Positions 1 to 8,141 of a DNA stretch of 12,189 nucleotides are shown here, piece after piece. Position numbers and translations under genes: made by a program. The notes under the pieces are model-generated. The model worked only from the letters and a program-made list of their open reading frames with translations, was not told where the DNA came from and did not search any database. Origin of the DNA: Bacteroidota bacterium (GTDB taxonomy: Bacteria; Bacteroidota; Ignavibacteria; Kapaibacteriales; Kapaibacteriaceae); the NCBI GenBank assembly GCA_003488525.1, contig DNLG01000024.1:1-12189 (forward strand). Reading direction: 5' to 3'. The stretch's first letter is position 1; every line of letters begins with the position of its first letter.

Positions 1-2448
1 CTGAAGGTTCACATTATCAGCGCCGAACACCGCGCCCTCGTTGAGCGCGCGGGTACTGATCGTCAGAAGCGCCCGATCAGTTTCCGAAAGGGGCTTACCA
101 GACTGAGAGGCGATGGCCACCGTTGCATGTGGCGCAGGAGTCGTCTGTTCAACGGACATGCCGGACATGTTGATGATCTGCCCGGATAGTGGGCCCATGA
201 CGGCGCAATGCGTTGGCGTCTCGATTCGAAGTGTACCCTTGGTTGCATCGCGGAATATCTGCTCGTTCTCTGCATCAAGAGCGGCCAGATCGACCACACC
301 TGAGAGTGCCGATACCTCAAGGTGCGGCAAGAACGAAGATTGGGGCATGAGAGTCTGATTCATCGAAACACGGCGGAACAGCGGAATCCGCTGGTCAGTG
401 GTGACCGGTAGTCCGAATGGCGTCTGGATGTGGAAACGCGGCAGCTCCACGGTCTCAGCGGAGTGGTCGATTACCAGTTCCTTGACGGAGGGCACAACAG
501 CCCCCGTGCGCATCATCGAGGACGTCCACGGGAACATTGACAGAACGTTGGGCTTGTTACGCAGCATCCAGTAGTCGAGCGAGTCGACAGTTGTTCCACC
601 AACGCGACCGTTATCCGAGAACACACTGAAGAACACACCATCCCAGTCCTGAAGGCCCGCATAGGACGGGAGATAACTCATCAACTCGGACATATGAGCG
701 CGCGGATATTGCACCGAGGCGTGAGTAACGACGAATGCCTTACCCTTGGGCCGCACACGAGCATGGGCGTACAGATCCCCATAGGGGTCAGCCGCGATGC
801 TGTTGGCCTCTGAGCGCCACTCGACGTTGGAGAACACATCATACTCCCTTGCCGCATCAAGCTCGAAGAAGCTTACAAGTCGAGACGATGGACACAGCAG
901 CACCTGACTCTTAAGCGTATCGCGGACCATTCTGCGAATGCCCGTCAGCATGGTGCGGAAGTTTTCGTACACAAATCGGGCATTATCACGTGACCGTCCA
1001 ACCGTGATCTCCCCGTCGAGCATTGTAGACATGCGGATGTTGTTCCTTGCAAGCGTTTCGCCGCTACGCACACCGCTTCGGTTGACCTCGCGAAGCTGTA
1101 CGTCATCGAAAAACACATCTCCTGAATCGGCACCAACGAAGAACCCCAATGCTGCCGTCGTGGAGTCCGTGACCGTGGCCGTGAAGGTGTAGGTGTATTT
1201 CTTCCATGCCGACGAGATCTGCATGGTCTGCGCAAGCCCATAGGAGTTGTATGGCGAGGTGCCATTGAACACATACAGGAAGATCTCGCGACTACCGCGC
1301 TGTGGCGTGGTCTTAGCCCAAAAACTGAGCTCATAGGTCTGAAGGTGCCGCATGACCGGCAGGCGCTGAACCAGCTGAATAGAATAGGATGCGCGACCCG
1401 GATCAAGCTTGTTGAGGCGAACACGGCCCGACGATGCACCTTGCTGCTTGTCGGCATCACTGTACTGGAGGAGCGCTTGCGCCCCTCTCGTATTGTCAAT
1501 GCTCAGGATCCATGCACTACTGAAGGGATCCTCGAAGTCGCCATTGAGAACCACATTCTGCGTCGACTTTGCCGTGGCCTGCCAGGCACTTGCAAGAGCA
1601 GCGTCTGTCTTGTACGTCGACTCAAGCCACGCGTTCCAGAGAGAGTCAATGTGGGCAACGTGCAGCTGGCCAGTCGAGGTTGACAGGCCATTCGGGTTCG
1701 GGCGAATAATGTCGTTTGTGTAGAGCCAGAAGGCGGCCGGAGAGGCGTCCTCGGCAGCAATGACGTATGCAAGGGCGGGATCGTCCTTGTAGGCGACACG
1801 GCTGAATTCGTTGACGTGTGACAACAGCGCACGCATGATATCGCGGTGCAGTTGCTGGATGCGACGGTTGAACAGCACAGGCACTCGAGCGCCCCACCCG
1901 GTCGAGTCGTACTGCAGCACACCATCACCCTGACGCGGCGTCCATGTTGACTGGAAGGTGAACACGTAGTAGATAGCATGCTGACGCAGTTGATGCATGA
2001 ACCAGTCGAACTTCTGCATCTGCAGCGGGTCCAGCCCATCCTGGAGTGTAGAACTTGTTCCGGCACGAAAGATGCTCGTTGTTGGCCAGGCCGTGATGTC
2101 GAATGTGTTAAGTCGGACGGCATTAATGCCAAGACTTCGAAGTCGACGAGCGATCGTAATCGCATTTGCGCTGTCTGGCATGGCCGAGAACCACTGCAAC
2201 GTTGTACCGACAAGCCGTAGTCGTGAGCCGTCTGCAAAGCCCAAATGACCGTCGCTTGTTAATATCACCCTGCCTCTCAACCCTGCTGGCTCCAGCGGGA
2301 GCCCCAGCAGCGCAGTATCGAGATTCGTGTCGTGATCAATGGCAAAAGCATATGGATTTGCAAGGGGCTGAGCATGGGACGTCACCACGGCAGTTAACGC
2401 CGTCAGTGCGATCATGAGCGCTGGGATGGTTCTGTTCAGGCGTGACAT
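1..2448 (-). CDS. Secreted glycoside-hydrolase-like protein with inserted CBM4/9-type module, partial (3' end outside window)
   Basis: Reading the minus strand gives one stop-free frame of 816 codons to the window edge; the C-terminus is missing. I start it at the ATG at 2448, which has AGGA five bases upstream. In-frame ATGs at 2451 and 2460 lack a well-placed SD, although the one at 2460 would make an ATGA overlap with the preceding gene. A signal peptide covers residues 1-26, with a hydrophobic core and a likely cut after SHA. Residues about 67-246 resemble the first half of a GH5/GH42-like TIM barrel (RLRLVGTTLQW, LRSLGINAVRLNTFD, ALAYVIAAEDAS). Residues about 298-454 look like a CBM4/9 beta-sandwich (NVVLNGDFEDPF to VFFDDVQLREV). 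The barrel then resumes (AFVVTHASVQYP, LQDWDGVFFSVFSDNG), followed by a beta-rich region. The likely role is binding or cleavage of an extracellular polysaccharide. The family call comes from remembered motif patterns; the nucleophile position appears to be His (see findings). It is the last visible gene of a three-gene block. Confidence 0.8.
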   Translation of the reverse strand, partial: MSRLNRTIPALMIALTALTAVVTSHAQPLANPYAFAIDHDTNLDTALLGLPLEPAGLRGRVILTSDGHLGFADGSRLRLVGTTLQWFSAMPDSANAITIARRLRSLGINAVRLNTFDITAWPTTSIFRAGTSSTLQDGLDPLQMQKFDWFMHQLRQHAIYYVFTFQSTWTPRQGDGVLQYDSTGWGARVPVLFNRRIQQLHRDIMRALLSHVNEFSRVAYKDDPALAYVIAAEDASPAAFWLYTNDIIRPNPNGLSTSTGQLHVAHIDSLWNAWLESTYKTDAALASAWQATAKSTQNVVLNGDFEDPFSSAWILSIDNTRGAQALLQYSDADKQQGASSGRVRLNKLDPGRASYSIQLVQRLPVMRHLQTYELSFWAKTTPQRGSREIFLYVFNGTSPYNSYGLAQTMQISSAWKKYTYTFTATVTDSTTAALGFFVGADSGDVFFDDVQLREVNRSGVRSGETLARNNIRMSTMLDGEITVGRSRDNARFVYENFRTMLTGIRRMVRDTLKSQVLLCPSSRLVSFFELDAAREYDVFSNVEWRSEANSIAADPYGDLYAHARVRPKGKAFVVTHASVQYPRAHMSELMSYLPSYAGLQDWDGVFFSVFSDNGRVGGTTVDSLDYWMLRNKPNVLSMFPWTSSMMRTGAVVPSVKELVIDHSAETVELPRFHIQTPFGLPVTTDQRIPLFRRVSMNQTLMPQSSFLPHLEVSALSGVVDLAALDAENEQIFRDATKGTLRIETPTHCAVMGPLSGQIINMSGMSVEQTTPAPHATVAIASQSGKPLSETDRALLTISTRALNEGAVFGADNVNLQ

Positions 2449-2453
2449 CATGG

Positions 2454-2457
2454 TCCT
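2454..2457 (-). promoter_or_regulatory. SD sequence deciding the start of the glycoside-hydrolase-like gene
   Basis: AGGA on the minus strand lies five bases before the ATG at 2448. It sits only two bases from the ATG at 2451 and inside the reading frame of the ATG at 2460. This favours 2448 and leaves a clean signal peptide directly after the start. It partly overlaps the TGA of the upstream DUF1501 gene, so the two genes are probably translationally coupled. Confidence 0.5.
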
Positions 2458-4076
2458 CATCGGGTGATCTGGATCGTTGTATGGGCAATGCTTCGGCCCG
2501 CATGCAGCGTCACGACGTACGTACCGGCTGGCATTCCAACCAGATCGATGCGGCCGACGCCCGTCCATGACTCTACGGAAGCTGTTCTGTGCTGCACCCC
2601 GCGCACGTCCGATACTGTAAGCCAGGCATCGGACTGCGCATCAACGTTGACCTGCACAACGACGAAGTCACTTGCAGGGTTGGGGCCGATACGCACAAAG
2701 GCCTGTCGCGTCTCCGCCTCGTCAACAGATGTGGTGGCCTTTCGGAACAATGCAGGAGCCCCTTGACTGAAATCACGGAACAGCAGCTGTTGTGCCGTGC
2801 TAGCCTGCAGGCCGAACCATTGCAGCAGGACGCTGGCATAGACGTCGCGATAGTCGTACTGCATGAGCAGGTCACCGATCGGATCAAGATTCACAAGATC
2901 CGGGTTAGCCCCATGGATCCTTCCACCTTCGACCTGCGCACCGAAGACGAAAAGGGGCGCGGCCGTACCGTGATCGGTACCAACGCTGCCATTCTCGTGC
3001 ACCCGGCGTCCAAACTCCGAGAACGTCATTCCTGAGACACGATCAGCATGACCGCGATTCTTCATCTCCTGCATGAATGCCGTCACGGCATCACTGAGCT
3101 CGCGTAGCAGGTTCGCATGCACACCCAACGTCGAATCGTCCGTTGTTGTCTGATTGGCATGCGTGTCGTAGTTGTTGTTGGCCCACGAGATAAGGTAGAT
3201 GCGTGAACGAAGTCCGCCCGCGATCAACTGTGACACCACTTTGAGCTTTGCACCGATGTCGCTTGCCGGAAACTGTACCGAGGATGCCCCCGACTTGTCA
3301 TTGGCTTGCTTGACGACATTCGCGTACACATCGGCACTGCGGGCAATGTTGCGCATGAAGGCGATCTCGCGACCGGCAGGCGTATCAGACTGCTCACTGC
3401 TGGGAACATCTCCTGATCCTCCGCCACCGTTAACGAGCCGGTAAAACTCATCCGGATCGCGGAAGCTGATGCCCATTGGGCCGGCACTTCCGAGCATGGC
3501 CAGTGAGGTGGCATTACCGATCTGAACAGCGAGCGGGTGCGCCGGAAGTTCCGTAGGATAGGAGGGGGCGAGGGTGTGCAGATACCTGCCAACCCAGCCT
3601 GTTGATCCGAAAACATCGGCGTCGGTTGCCGTCAGCCAGATGTCGGTTCCACGGAAGTGCGAGCGGTCAGGATTCGGGTACGTCACTCCTTGCACAATTG
3701 CAAGCGTGCCCTCATCGTACATCGAACGGAATCCTGCCATCGCAGGATGCCATCCGAGGGTATCGTTGAGTGGCAGCGTCTTGCTTTTGGGGATCGCGAT
3801 CGTTGGTCGGCGGTCGTAATACAGCCGATCGGTGAATGGCACGACCGTATTCAGGCCGTCATTTCCACCGGCCATCTGCACCAGTACGAGCACTCGGTCC
3901 TGCTCCTCGAGCAGTTGCTGCAGACGTGGATCGCCCCCTGCCAGAGCCTGCACCGATAGCGACTCGATCAGTGTCGGCAGCGTTGCAACGGCAAGTCCAC
4001 CACCGGCAGCAGCGCGCAGAAAGGAGCGGCGCGGTATCCGTGAAGCGGTTTCTTCATTTGTTGGATTGGTGTTCAT
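2457..4076 (-). CDS. DUF1501 family exported protein with Tat leader and T9SS sorting domain
   Basis: The protein has 539 residues from the ATG at 4076, chosen because GGAG lies six bases upstream. In-frame ATG (4094) and GTG (4097) starts overlap the previous stop but have no clear SD. The N-terminus has a twin-arginine motif (PRRSFLRA, Arg16-Arg17) followed by a hydrophobic Ala/Gly stretch, indicating folded export by Tat. The DUF1501 core is recognisable from VLVLVQMAGGNDGLN (GGNDGLN at 70-76) and SEFGRRVHENG plus GTDHG (353-370). These conserved acidic/His motifs place DUF1501 near the alkaline-phosphatase/sulfatase fold, but no reaction is established. Residues about 460-539 form a type A T9SS C-terminal domain (IGPNPASDF, DVRG, MPAGTYVVTL), predicting outer-membrane translocation and surface anchoring. 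It lies between DUF1800 and the glycoside-hydrolase-like gene, and DUF1800/DUF1501 pairing is a known gene neighbourhood. Family call is secure; function is unknown. Confidence 0.93.
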   Translation of the reverse strand: MNTNPTNEETASRIPRRSFLRAAAGGGLAVATLPTLIESLSVQALAGGDPRLQQLLEEQDRVLVLVQMAGGNDGLNTVVPFTDRLYYDRRPTIAIPKSKTLPLNDTLGWHPAMAGFRSMYDEGTLAIVQGVTYPNPDRSHFRGTDIWLTATDADVFGSTGWVGRYLHTLAPSYPTELPAHPLAVQIGNATSLAMLGSAGPMGISFRDPDEFYRLVNGGGGSGDVPSSEQSDTPAGREIAFMRNIARSADVYANVVKQANDKSGASSVQFPASDIGAKLKVVSQLIAGGLRSRIYLISWANNNYDTHANQTTTDDSTLGVHANLLRELSDAVTAFMQEMKNRGHADRVSGMTFSEFGRRVHENGSVGTDHGTAAPLFVFGAQVEGGRIHGANPDLVNLDPIGDLLMQYDYRDVYASVLLQWFGLQASTAQQLLFRDFSQGAPALFRKATTSVDEAETRQAFVRIGPNPASDFVVVQVNVDAQSDAWLTVSDVRGVQHRTASVESWTGVGRIDLVGMPAGTYVVTLHAGRSIAHTTIQITR

Positions 4077-4082
4077 AACGGT

Positions 4083-4086
4083 CTCC
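4083..4086 (-). promoter_or_regulatory. SD sequence deciding the start of the DUF1501 gene
   Basis: GGAG on the minus strand with six-base spacing to the ATG at 4076. The alternative upstream starts (GTG 4097, ATG 4094) have no comparable site. The SD lies just downstream of the DUF1800 stop codon. Confidence 0.55.
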
Positions 4087-4093
4087 GCGTTCA

Positions 4094-5485
4094 TCACATC
4101 AGTTGGAACTCAGGCATCCGCACGATGGCCTGAATGAGAAAACGTGCACGCTGTACGGCAGAGGGCGCGTTCACATCCCACTCATACTTCTGTGCTCCGG
4201 CAAGCATGATCTCAAGGAGTGCTTCATGCTGCTCCTTCGTGATCGGGATCGCCAGCAATGCCTGAGCTACATGGGCAACGATCTTGTCGGCATCGTTCAC
4301 CTCGGGGAACTGCTTCATGAAGGCGATCACATCAGGAATCAGATTACGTCCGGCATCATCGGTCAGCTTCGACGAGCTTCCCACCTGGCGCCCGTCGATA
4401 AAGCTCTCGCCGAAACGCTGCCGCTGCGGGAAGGTTGAACTGGTGATCCAAGCGTGGTGCCCCTTCCATCCCTCCACCGTTGGCGGATAGAACGGCTCCT
4501 GCGTCAGACGCGTCATAACCTGCGATACATACTGACGGCTGACCGTTGTCACATTCAATGCCGAGGCCAGACCGACCACCAGTTCGAGCGGGCTCTTGAT
4601 CAGGGCCCCACGCAGATTCGGTGTGAAGAAGTACTCGCTCGAAAGAAGCGTTAGAAGAACCGGTCGGATCCGGTATTCGCTACTGCGGAGAATCTTGGCC
4701 ACATCCTCAATCGTCTCTGCCGAGGGCTCATGTTCCACATAGGCTCGCAGCAGCTTGCGCGCGATGAAGCGTGCGCAGGCCGGCTGCCGTAGCGTGATGT
4801 CGATCACATCTTTCCACTCCCATGGGCCGGTCTGACCCAGAATGGTCTTCTCACCGAGGTCTGCCAGCTGACGGTTGTACGTCCCAACAAGCCCGGAGAT
4901 ACGCCAGCCTGTGAAGGCACGCGCAGCTTCCAGCACATCATTCTCTGTGTAGTTGCCGATGCCGAGCGCGAACAGCTCGAACCACTCCCGCGCAAAGTTC
5001 TCGTTCGGCCGGCCCTTGATGCTCTGATCACCGTTAAGGTATCGCAACATGGCAGCGTCGCCGACGATACGTCGGGACATCTCGGCGTAGTCGAAAGCAT
5101 TTGACCGGAGCATCTGATGCTGCCCAACCATCCAGTGAGCAACGTATACAGTGAGGTAGTCACTCGTGAAGGTGTTGTGCCACATCATGATCAGGCGTTC
5201 ACGGACCGATGTCGACGTTAGAACCCGGTCAATCCACCACCGCTGCATTTCGATCCACAGCTTATAGGCCTCATTGAAGTCGACAACATTGGGTGTCTTC
5301 GCCGCCCACTCAGGTGATGGGAAGGGGGCTTCCGGAGCATCCAGGAGCGCCGCAACAGCCTCGGCTGGACGCTTTCCAACGATGCTTGCAGCCAGAGCAT
5401 ACGTCGGCTGAAGCGTCATGCGGCGCACCAGGTGAAAGGCCTCGTCGAGCGTTAGAGGACTGGTTCGTTCTCGCAGATTGGCCAT
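4094..5485 (-). CDS. DUF1800 family protein
   Basis: The product has 463 residues and spans a near-complete DUF1800 domain. Visible family motifs in order are the N-terminal helix FHLVRRMTL (17-25), the ERLIMMWHNTFTSDY segment (96-110), and the highly characteristic NENFAREWFELFALGIGNYT followed by ENDVLEAARAFTGW (161-194). The start ATG at 5485 has GGAG seven bases upstream, and no signal peptide precedes the domain. It could therefore be cytoplasmic or exported only together with its partner; the sequence does not decide. It is the first gene of the leftward block and its TGA (4096-4094) abuts or overlaps candidate starts of the DUF1501 gene. DUF1800 and DUF1501 genes are commonly adjacent in Planctomycetota, Proteobacteria and Bacteroidota, but the molecular role of DUF1800 is not established. 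Family assignment is confident. Confidence 0.93.
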   Translation of the reverse strand: MANLRERTSPLTLDEAFHLVRRMTLQPTYALAASIVGKRPAEAVAALLDAPEAPFPSPEWAAKTPNVVDFNEAYKLWIEMQRWWIDRVLTSTSVRERLIMMWHNTFTSDYLTVYVAHWMVGQHQMLRSNAFDYAEMSRRIVGDAAMLRYLNGDQSIKGRPNENFAREWFELFALGIGNYTENDVLEAARAFTGWRISGLVGTYNRQLADLGEKTILGQTGPWEWKDVIDITLRQPACARFIARKLLRAYVEHEPSAETIEDVAKILRSSEYRIRPVLLTLLSSEYFFTPNLRGALIKSPLELVVGLASALNVTTVSRQYVSQVMTRLTQEPFYPPTVEGWKGHHAWITSSTFPQRQRFGESFIDGRQVGSSSKLTDDAGRNLIPDVIAFMKQFPEVNDADKIVAHVAQALLAIPITKEQHEALLEIMLAGAQKYEWDVNAPSAVQRARFLIQAIVRMPEFQLM

Positions 5486-5606
5486 GTGGATTCTCCGTCA
5501 GAGATATCGATGATGCAGTTGACTCCGATAATACGGACTCGGGAATGTATCCAGATTCCATCCTATGTAGTTTTGTTACTGCCAATCTTTTCCCCTGGAG
5601 CTTCTA
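5486..5606. promoter_or_regulatory. Divergent intergenic region, presumed promoters for the DUF1800 block and the YfhO gene
   Basis: This is the only intergenic gap of notable size (121 bp), between genes transcribed away from each other, so it must hold promoters for both directions unless they lie inside genes. It is more AT-rich than the flanking coding sequence. A near-symmetrical segment at 5521-5540 (GACTCCG, then ATAATA, then CGGACTC with one mismatch) could be an operator or chance. Each flanking gene has its own SD here: GGAG at 5597-5600 for the plus-strand gene, and a minus-strand GGAG seven bases from the ATG at 5485. Confidence 0.6.
5568..5575 (+). promoter_or_regulatory. Candidate Bacteroidota-type -7 element (TAGTTTTG) for the YfhO gene
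   Basis: TAGTTTTG matches the Bacteroidota -7 consensus TAnnTTTG. It would place transcription initiation near 5582-5585, leaving a leader of roughly 25 bases that still contains the SD. I see no convincing TTG-type -33 element at the expected distance upstream, so this is tentative. Confidence 0.3.
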
Positions 5607-8141
5607 ATGGCTGAATCCCGCGCACCGAAGCGCATGCAATCCACGGCGCAAACGCCGGTCCAGAAGTATGCCCCCTACCTGGCATACGGTTCGATCCTGG
5701 TTGTGGTTGTTGCCTTTTTTGCCGACGCATTGTTTGGTGGCAAGAACTTCATGAGTGGAGGCGACAACGTTGCCTTCTACTCGTTTGTGCCGTACCTGGA
5801 GGCAGCAAAGCAGACGGGCGAGTTCCCACTCTGGATGCCTTACATCTTCAGTGGCATGCCGTCGCTTGCTTCCTTCCTGGCCGCCGGCGATCGCACGTGG
5901 GATGTCGTCGGACAGGTGTTGTTTGCCTTGCCGCGGGCGATGGGTGATGCAACGAACAACGACACCACGCGACTGGTGCTATGGTATGTGATCTATGGCT
6001 GGGGAGTGTATACTCTTTGCCGTGTGAAGGGGCTCGAGCGCTCTGTTGGCGTGTTTTCCGCCATCGGTGCCGTGATGAGCACGTTCGTCATCGTGTGGAT
6101 CATGATCGGCCACAGCACGAAGCCTGTTTCGATGGCCACCCTTCCATGGATCCTGCTGGCTCTTGAGCGCCTTCGTGAACGCTTTACGCTGGCGAACCTC
6201 TTTCTTCTGATCCTTCCGCTGATCGTATTGGTATCGGCCACCCACCCGCAGATGATGTTCTACATCGGATGTGCGACGGCCCTTTACATGATCGTCGAAC
6301 TGATCACCCGCCTGATCACACGCACCGGCTGGGTTGACGTGCTCAAGGCAGGGGGAGGACTGGCCATCGCCGGCGTGATCGCTCTTGGCACGCATGCCGA
6401 CATGTTTCTGGCAACTCGCCAGTACACGACAGAGTCGACGCGTGGCTCGGCACCACTGGTTCAGTCAACAAGGAACAACCAGGACCAGTCCGGCGGAAAT
6501 GACTACGAATACGCTACCAACTGGTCGTTTTCTCCGGGTGAGATGTACACGTTCATCGTCCCGAACTACTACGGTTTCGGCAATACCTCGGTCAGGACCA
6601 GCCGCGGAGCTCCGCCGCAGCGGGCCATGCTCTACTGGGGTCAGATGCCCTTCACCGATGCAGCGAACTATATGGGGCTGGCCGTTCTTGTGCTGGGTCT
6701 CATCGGCATGTGGCGCTATCGACGCGATCCGTTCGTGATCTTTCTGACGGTACTGTCATTCTTCGCCCTGCTGCTGTCGATGGGCAAGAACTTTCCTGTG
6801 CTCTACGACATCTTCTTTAACTACGCGCCGGCCTTCAACAAGTTCAGAGCTCCATCCATGGCACTCTGCCTTCTGCAGTTTGCCCTTCCTGTGCTGGCCG
6901 GCTACGGACTGACGGGTGTCATCGGCTGGGCGAAAGATCAGAGCGCTGAAAACCGTCGATCAGGCATGTGGGTCTTTATCGCCACGGTGGTCGTTGCGGG
7001 AGTGGTCTTCCTTGTGGCCATTGACGAACGTGACTACAAAACTGCCGTGGACACGGCGTTCATGGCGAAGAATGGTCAGAGTGCTCCTGCCGAGTATCTG
7101 GACATCGTGTATAACGAAATGCATGCCGACTCGCTGGCAGCGATGTTCTACCTCCTCGTGATCGGTGGACTTGTTGTGCTGACGGCAAGGGGCGTCGTGA
7201 AGCCGACGCTGGCCGTGTTCCTGTTCATCGGTATTCTGACGATCGATCTCTGGAGAGTTGACCGGCGTCCGTATGATCCCAAGAAGGGTTCGCCCGAACA
7301 GAATGTGTTCGCAGCCACGGATGTGGTCGGATTTCTCAAGTCCGACCCGTCAATGTATCGTGTCTGCGACCTGACGCAGTCAATGGTGCCTGCTAACTGG
7401 TGGGCGTACCACTTCATCGAGAGCGTAGGAGGGTATAGCTCGGCGAAGATGCGACTCTACCAGGACATGCTGGACGTGGCCGCACCGGGCCCCGGACGTG
7501 AGCCCGTTCCCGGCAATAGCATGATCCTGAATCCTTTCCTTTGGAACCTTCTCAACGTCAAGTATATCGTCGCGGATCGCCCCCTCTACCCTGGCGTCCA
7601 GCCAAGCTTCCGATCGCAGGAAACCGATGCACTGGTGTATGAGAACACCGACGTTCTTCCTCGAGCCTGGTTCGTTGATACCGTGCGCACTGAACCCAAC
7701 CGCAGAAAGCTGCTGGAGCAGCTTCGCGATGGCACCTTTGATGCACGCCGCACGGCATACGTTGAGCAATCATTCGATGGCATGACCTCGCTTGGAGTGG
7801 ACACCAACGCCCGTGCAACGGTCAAAGAGCGAACCAATCACCGCTTGTCGATCGGAACATCGTCTACTGCCGCTCAGCTTCTGGTTGTCAGCGAGATATT
7901 CTACAGCGAATGGAAGGCCTACCTGGACGGTCAGCCTATTGAGACCATAAAGACCAATTTTCTTCTGCGCGGCGTTTGCATTCCCGCCGGTACGCACACA
8001 CTTGATTTTCGATTTGAAAGTCCATCCTTCAAGCAGGGCCGTACCATCAGCATGGCCGCCAATGGTCTGACGATTCTTATCGGACTTGGCGGACTGCTCA
8101 TGTGGAGGCGTTCACGCAGCCAAACGCAGGAATCTGCATGA
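5607..8141 (+). CDS. YfhO family multi-pass membrane protein
   Basis: The product has 844 residues and starts at an ATG with GGAG six bases upstream. A first membrane helix at about 24-44 is followed by the conserved loop GGDNVAFYSFVPYL (51-64) and PLWMPYIFSGMPSL, typical of YfhO. Further hydrophobic segments lie near 146-167, 196-211, 215-235, 248-262, 366-378, 385-402, 419-440, 463-482 and 517-552. A long extracytoplasmic region (about 555-810) ends in the family-typical FYSEWKAYLDGQPIETI and GVCIPAGTHTLDFRFESPSF, then a last helix (about 816-833) and a basic tail. YfhO proteins are GT-C-like and are linked to glycosylation of cell-envelope polymers; Bacillus YfhO acts on lipoteichoic acid. 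The substrate here is unknown, since this lineage has no lipoteichoic acid. Its last four bases overlap the next gene. Family assignment is firm; function is inferred. Confidence 0.9.
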   Translation: MAESRAPKRMQSTAQTPVQKYAPYLAYGSILVVVVAFFADALFGGKNFMSGGDNVAFYSFVPYLEAAKQTGEFPLWMPYIFSGMPSLASFLAAGDRTWDVVGQVLFALPRAMGDATNNDTTRLVLWYVIYGWGVYTLCRVKGLERSVGVFSAIGAVMSTFVIVWIMIGHSTKPVSMATLPWILLALERLRERFTLANLFLLILPLIVLVSATHPQMMFYIGCATALYMIVELITRLITRTGWVDVLKAGGGLAIAGVIALGTHADMFLATRQYTTESTRGSAPLVQSTRNNQDQSGGNDYEYATNWSFSPGEMYTFIVPNYYGFGNTSVRTSRGAPPQRAMLYWGQMPFTDAANYMGLAVLVLGLIGMWRYRRDPFVIFLTVLSFFALLLSMGKNFPVLYDIFFNYAPAFNKFRAPSMALCLLQFALPVLAGYGLTGVIGWAKDQSAENRRSGMWVFIATVVVAGVVFLVAIDERDYKTAVDTAFMAKNGQSAPAEYLDIVYNEMHADSLAAMFYLLVIGGLVVLTARGVVKPTLAVFLFIGILTIDLWRVDRRPYDPKKGSPEQNVFAATDVVGFLKSDPSMYRVCDLTQSMVPANWWAYHFIESVGGYSSAKMRLYQDMLDVAAPGPGREPVPGNSMILNPFLWNLLNVKYIVADRPLYPGVQPSFRSQETDALVYENTDVLPRAWFVDTVRTEPNRRKLLEQLRDGTFDARRTAYVEQSFDGMTSLGVDTNARATVKERTNHRLSIGTSSTAAQLLVVSEIFYSEWKAYLDGQPIETIKTNFLLRGVCIPAGTHTLDFRFESPSFKQGRTISMAANGLTILIGLGGLLMWRRSRSQTQESA
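8128..8131 (+). promoter_or_regulatory. SD sequence deciding the start of the 199-residue hypothetical gene
   Basis: AGGA with six-base spacing before the ATG at 8138. This supports the short form of the gene with an ATGA overlap, rather than an in-frame ATG at 8102 that lies inside the YfhO gene. Confidence 0.6.

Noticed and set aside
945..2237. Two minus-strand ORFs (945-1499 and 1503-2237) that look like separate genes
   Set aside because: They are in a different frame from the single 816-codon open frame covering 1-2448, which has a signal peptide and recognisable domains. Their own translations are rich in Arg, Ser, Cys and Thr with no family features.
4077..4097. GTG (4097) or ATG (4094) as the start of the DUF1501 gene
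   Set aside because: Possible because of the stop overlap, but no SD is visible for them, whereas ATG 4076 has GGAG at ideal spacing and leaves a normal-length Tat leader.
5310..5585. Minus-strand ORF crossing the divergent intergenic region
   Set aside because: Most of it lies inside the DUF1800 gene in another frame, and its product has low-complexity composition with no recognisable motif.
5979..6395. Antisense ORF within the YfhO gene
   Set aside because: It is a high-GC shadow opposite a long, clearly conserved membrane protein and has a His/Arg/Asp-rich composition with no domain.
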